From: Acidimicrobiaceae bacterium
Lineage (GTDB): Bacteria > Actinomycetota > Acidimicrobiia > Acidimicrobiales > RAAP-2
Assembly: GCA_003153575.1 (NCBI GenBank)
Contig: PLZW01000035.1
Coordinates: 176,148 to 240,147 of the forward strand
Direction: 5' to 3'
Length of the DNA stretch: 64,000 nt
In this document: piece by piece, positions 62,843-64,000 of the stretch
Layout of the letters: each line of letters starts with the position of its first letter
How positions within the stretch are numbered: position 1 is the stretch's first letter
The notes under the pieces: generated by a model
Seen by the model: only the letters and a program-made list of their open reading frames with translations
Databases searched by the model: none
What the model was told of the DNA's origin: nothing
Position numbers and translations under genes: made by a program

Positions 62843-64000
62843 CAGCCCCACCACAATCGGGTCAGCATGAAGCCGAGCACCACCACGGTGCCGAAGGCGA
62901 TCCCGGCCACATAGTTGCGGACATAGCCGGTCTGGGTGCGGCGGAGCAGGGTCCCGGACCCCCGGAAGGCGCCGGCCACGCCGTTGACGGCGCCGTCGAT
63001 GATCCTGGGGTCGACGACCTCGGCACAGAAGGCGGCCAACCGCTCGCTCGGTCGACCGAAGACCGTGTCGTAGAGCTCGTTGATGTACCACGCCCCCCGC
63101 AGGAACGCCGCCTCGAGCACGGGGCGGTCCGAGCGGGTCGACCACAGACGCAGGCCGATGGCCACGAAGGCGATGGCCACCAGGGCGTCGACGATGGCGA
63201 GGATCCACAGGGCGGCCGTCGACAGGTTGTTCTGGTAGAGGGTGGCTCCGAAGACCGGGTCCACCCAGTTCGACAACGAGAACTGGCTGCTCGAGATGGC
63301 CATCACCCCGGCCACGGCCGCGAAGAACGAGAGGATCCACAGGGGCACGGTCATGACCCAGGGCGACTCGTGGGGCTCGGACGAGACGCCGTCGGCATGG
63401 TGGGCGTGGGCGGCGTCGAGTTGGACGGCTCCGTCGCCGTCGTTGGCCCAACGGTCCCTCCCGAAGAAGGCCAGGCCGGTGAGGCGGCTCATGTAGTAGG
63501 CGGTGAGGGCGGCGGTGACGATGCCCACCACCCACAGTGCCGGGTGGGCGGCCCACGTGTTGTCGAGCACGTCGCCCTTGGCCCAGAATCCGGACAGCGG
63601 GGGCACGGCGGCGATGGCCAGCCAGCCGATGGCGAAGGTGATGAAGGTGATCGGCAGGTAGGCCCGCAGGTTGCCCATCCGCTTGAGGTCCTGCTCGTCG
63701 TGGAGCCCGTGGATGACCGACCCGGCACCGAGGAAGAGCAGGCCCTTGAAGAAGGCGTGGGCCACCATCAAGAAGATGGCGGCGGTGTACGCCCCGCACC
63801 CGATGGCCAGGAACATGTAGCCGAGCTGGGACACGGTCGAGTAGGCCAGCACCTTCTTGATGTCCTGCTGGGCGCAGGCGATGGTGGCGGCCACGAAGGC
63901 CGTCGCCGCTCCCACGATGGCGATGGTCAGAGCGGCCGCCGGCGAGGCGTGGAGCAGCGGGCTGACCCGGCACAGCAGGTAGACGCCGGCGGTCACCATG
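62842..64000 (-). CDS. nuoL: NADH-quinone oxidoreductase subunit L (N-terminus outside window)
   Basis: The C-terminal part of NuoL, about 386 residues; the frame is open at the window edge and the ATG in the track at 63999 is internal (MVTAGVYLLCRVSPLL). Blocks are CAQQDIKKVLAYSTVSQLGYMFLAIG, HAFFKGLLFLGAGSVIHGLHDEQD and PPLSGFWAKGDVLDN. The extra C-terminal helices and the long amphipathic helix that runs along the membrane arm are expected near the end. The neighbouring nuoK to nuoA genes probably lie beyond the window. Confidence 0.95.
   Translation of the reverse strand, partial: MVTAGVYLLCRVSPLLHASPAAALTIAIVGAATAFVAATIACAQQDIKKVLAYSTVSQLGYMFLAIGCGAYTAAIFLMVAHAFFKGLLFLGAGSVIHGLHDEQDLKRMGNLRAYLPITFITFAIGWLAIAAVPPLSGFWAKGDVLDNTWAAHPALWVVGIVTAALTAYYMSRLTGLAFFGRDRWANDGDGAVQLDAAHAHHADGVSSEPHESPWVMTVPLWILSFFAAVAGVMAISSSQFSLSNWVDPVFGATLYQNNLSTAALWILAIVDALVAIAFVAIGLRLWSTRSDRPVLEAAFLRGAWYINELYDTVFGRPSERLAAFCAEVVDPRIIDGAVNGVAGAFRGSGTLLRRTQTGYVRNYVAGIAFGTVVVLGFMLTRLWWG

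Overview
The window reads as chromosomal DNA of a high-GC actinobacterium, most likely a deep-branching, uncultured Acidimicrobiia-like lineage. This is inferred from codon usage, SHOCT/PLDc_N, DUF2252, SCO6745 and HelD families, a fused bc1-aa3 type respiratory gene set with a diheme QcrC, and an ECF41 sigma factor. No rRNA, tRNA, CRISPR, insertion sequence or phage gene was seen. Coding density is high. Functionally coupled genes often overlap by 4 nt (ATGA/GTGA), while many single genes appear to be leaderless (TAnnnT about 6-7 nt before the start codon).

Layout. 0-11.8 kb: end of an ABC exporter operon, an S1P-lyase-like PLP decarboxylase, a DHA2 drug exporter, DUF5522, a GH1 beta-glycosidase, a thiolase-fold plus crotonase pair, a CopD-like protein, TatA, a membrane protein and an alkyl-sulfatase-like MBL hydrolase. 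11.9-15.0 kb: cytochrome c oxidase ctaC-ctaD-ctaF. 15-23 kb: accessory single genes (kinase-like protein, two VOC proteins, GT39, a SecD-P1-head protein with a dyad-overlapped promoter, a secreted protein, DinB, SDR). 23.1-27.1 kb (minus): ctaE-qcrC-qcrA-qcrB, completing the terminal respiratory branch. 27.2-29.5 kb: HelD/HelR-type RNA polymerase-associated ATPase. 29.7-35 kb: hemE-hemH-hemY-lnt, tightly overlapping. 35-43 kb: a HAD protein, acetyl-CoA synthetase, a 1,096-residue fusion of a phosphoesterase-like domain with an MprF-like DUF2156 protein, SCO6745 and a large membrane protein. 43.2-47.1 kb: a probable ion-transport module with a ClC channel, a pore-loop (K+-channel-like) protein and a 32-residue membrane peptide, flanked by two near-identical PLDc_N/SHOCT proteins in opposite orientation. 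47-56 kb: an accessory stretch of small stress and detoxification enzymes, including an ECF41 sigma factor with its AhpD-like partner and a matching promoter. 56-59.5 kb: glutamate decarboxylase, DUF2252, LapA-like protein. 59.6-64 kb (minus): nuoL(partial)-nuoM-nuoN of complex I.

Together the window carries much of an aerobic respiratory chain (complex I membrane arm, bc1, aa3 oxidase) and late heme synthesis for those cytochromes. It also has acetate activation and acyl-CoA enzymes that would feed it. The less usual parts are the channel/SHOCT module, the phosphoesterase-DUF2156 fusion, the lone SecD head-domain protein, and an Lnt whose expected nucleophilic cysteine is serine.
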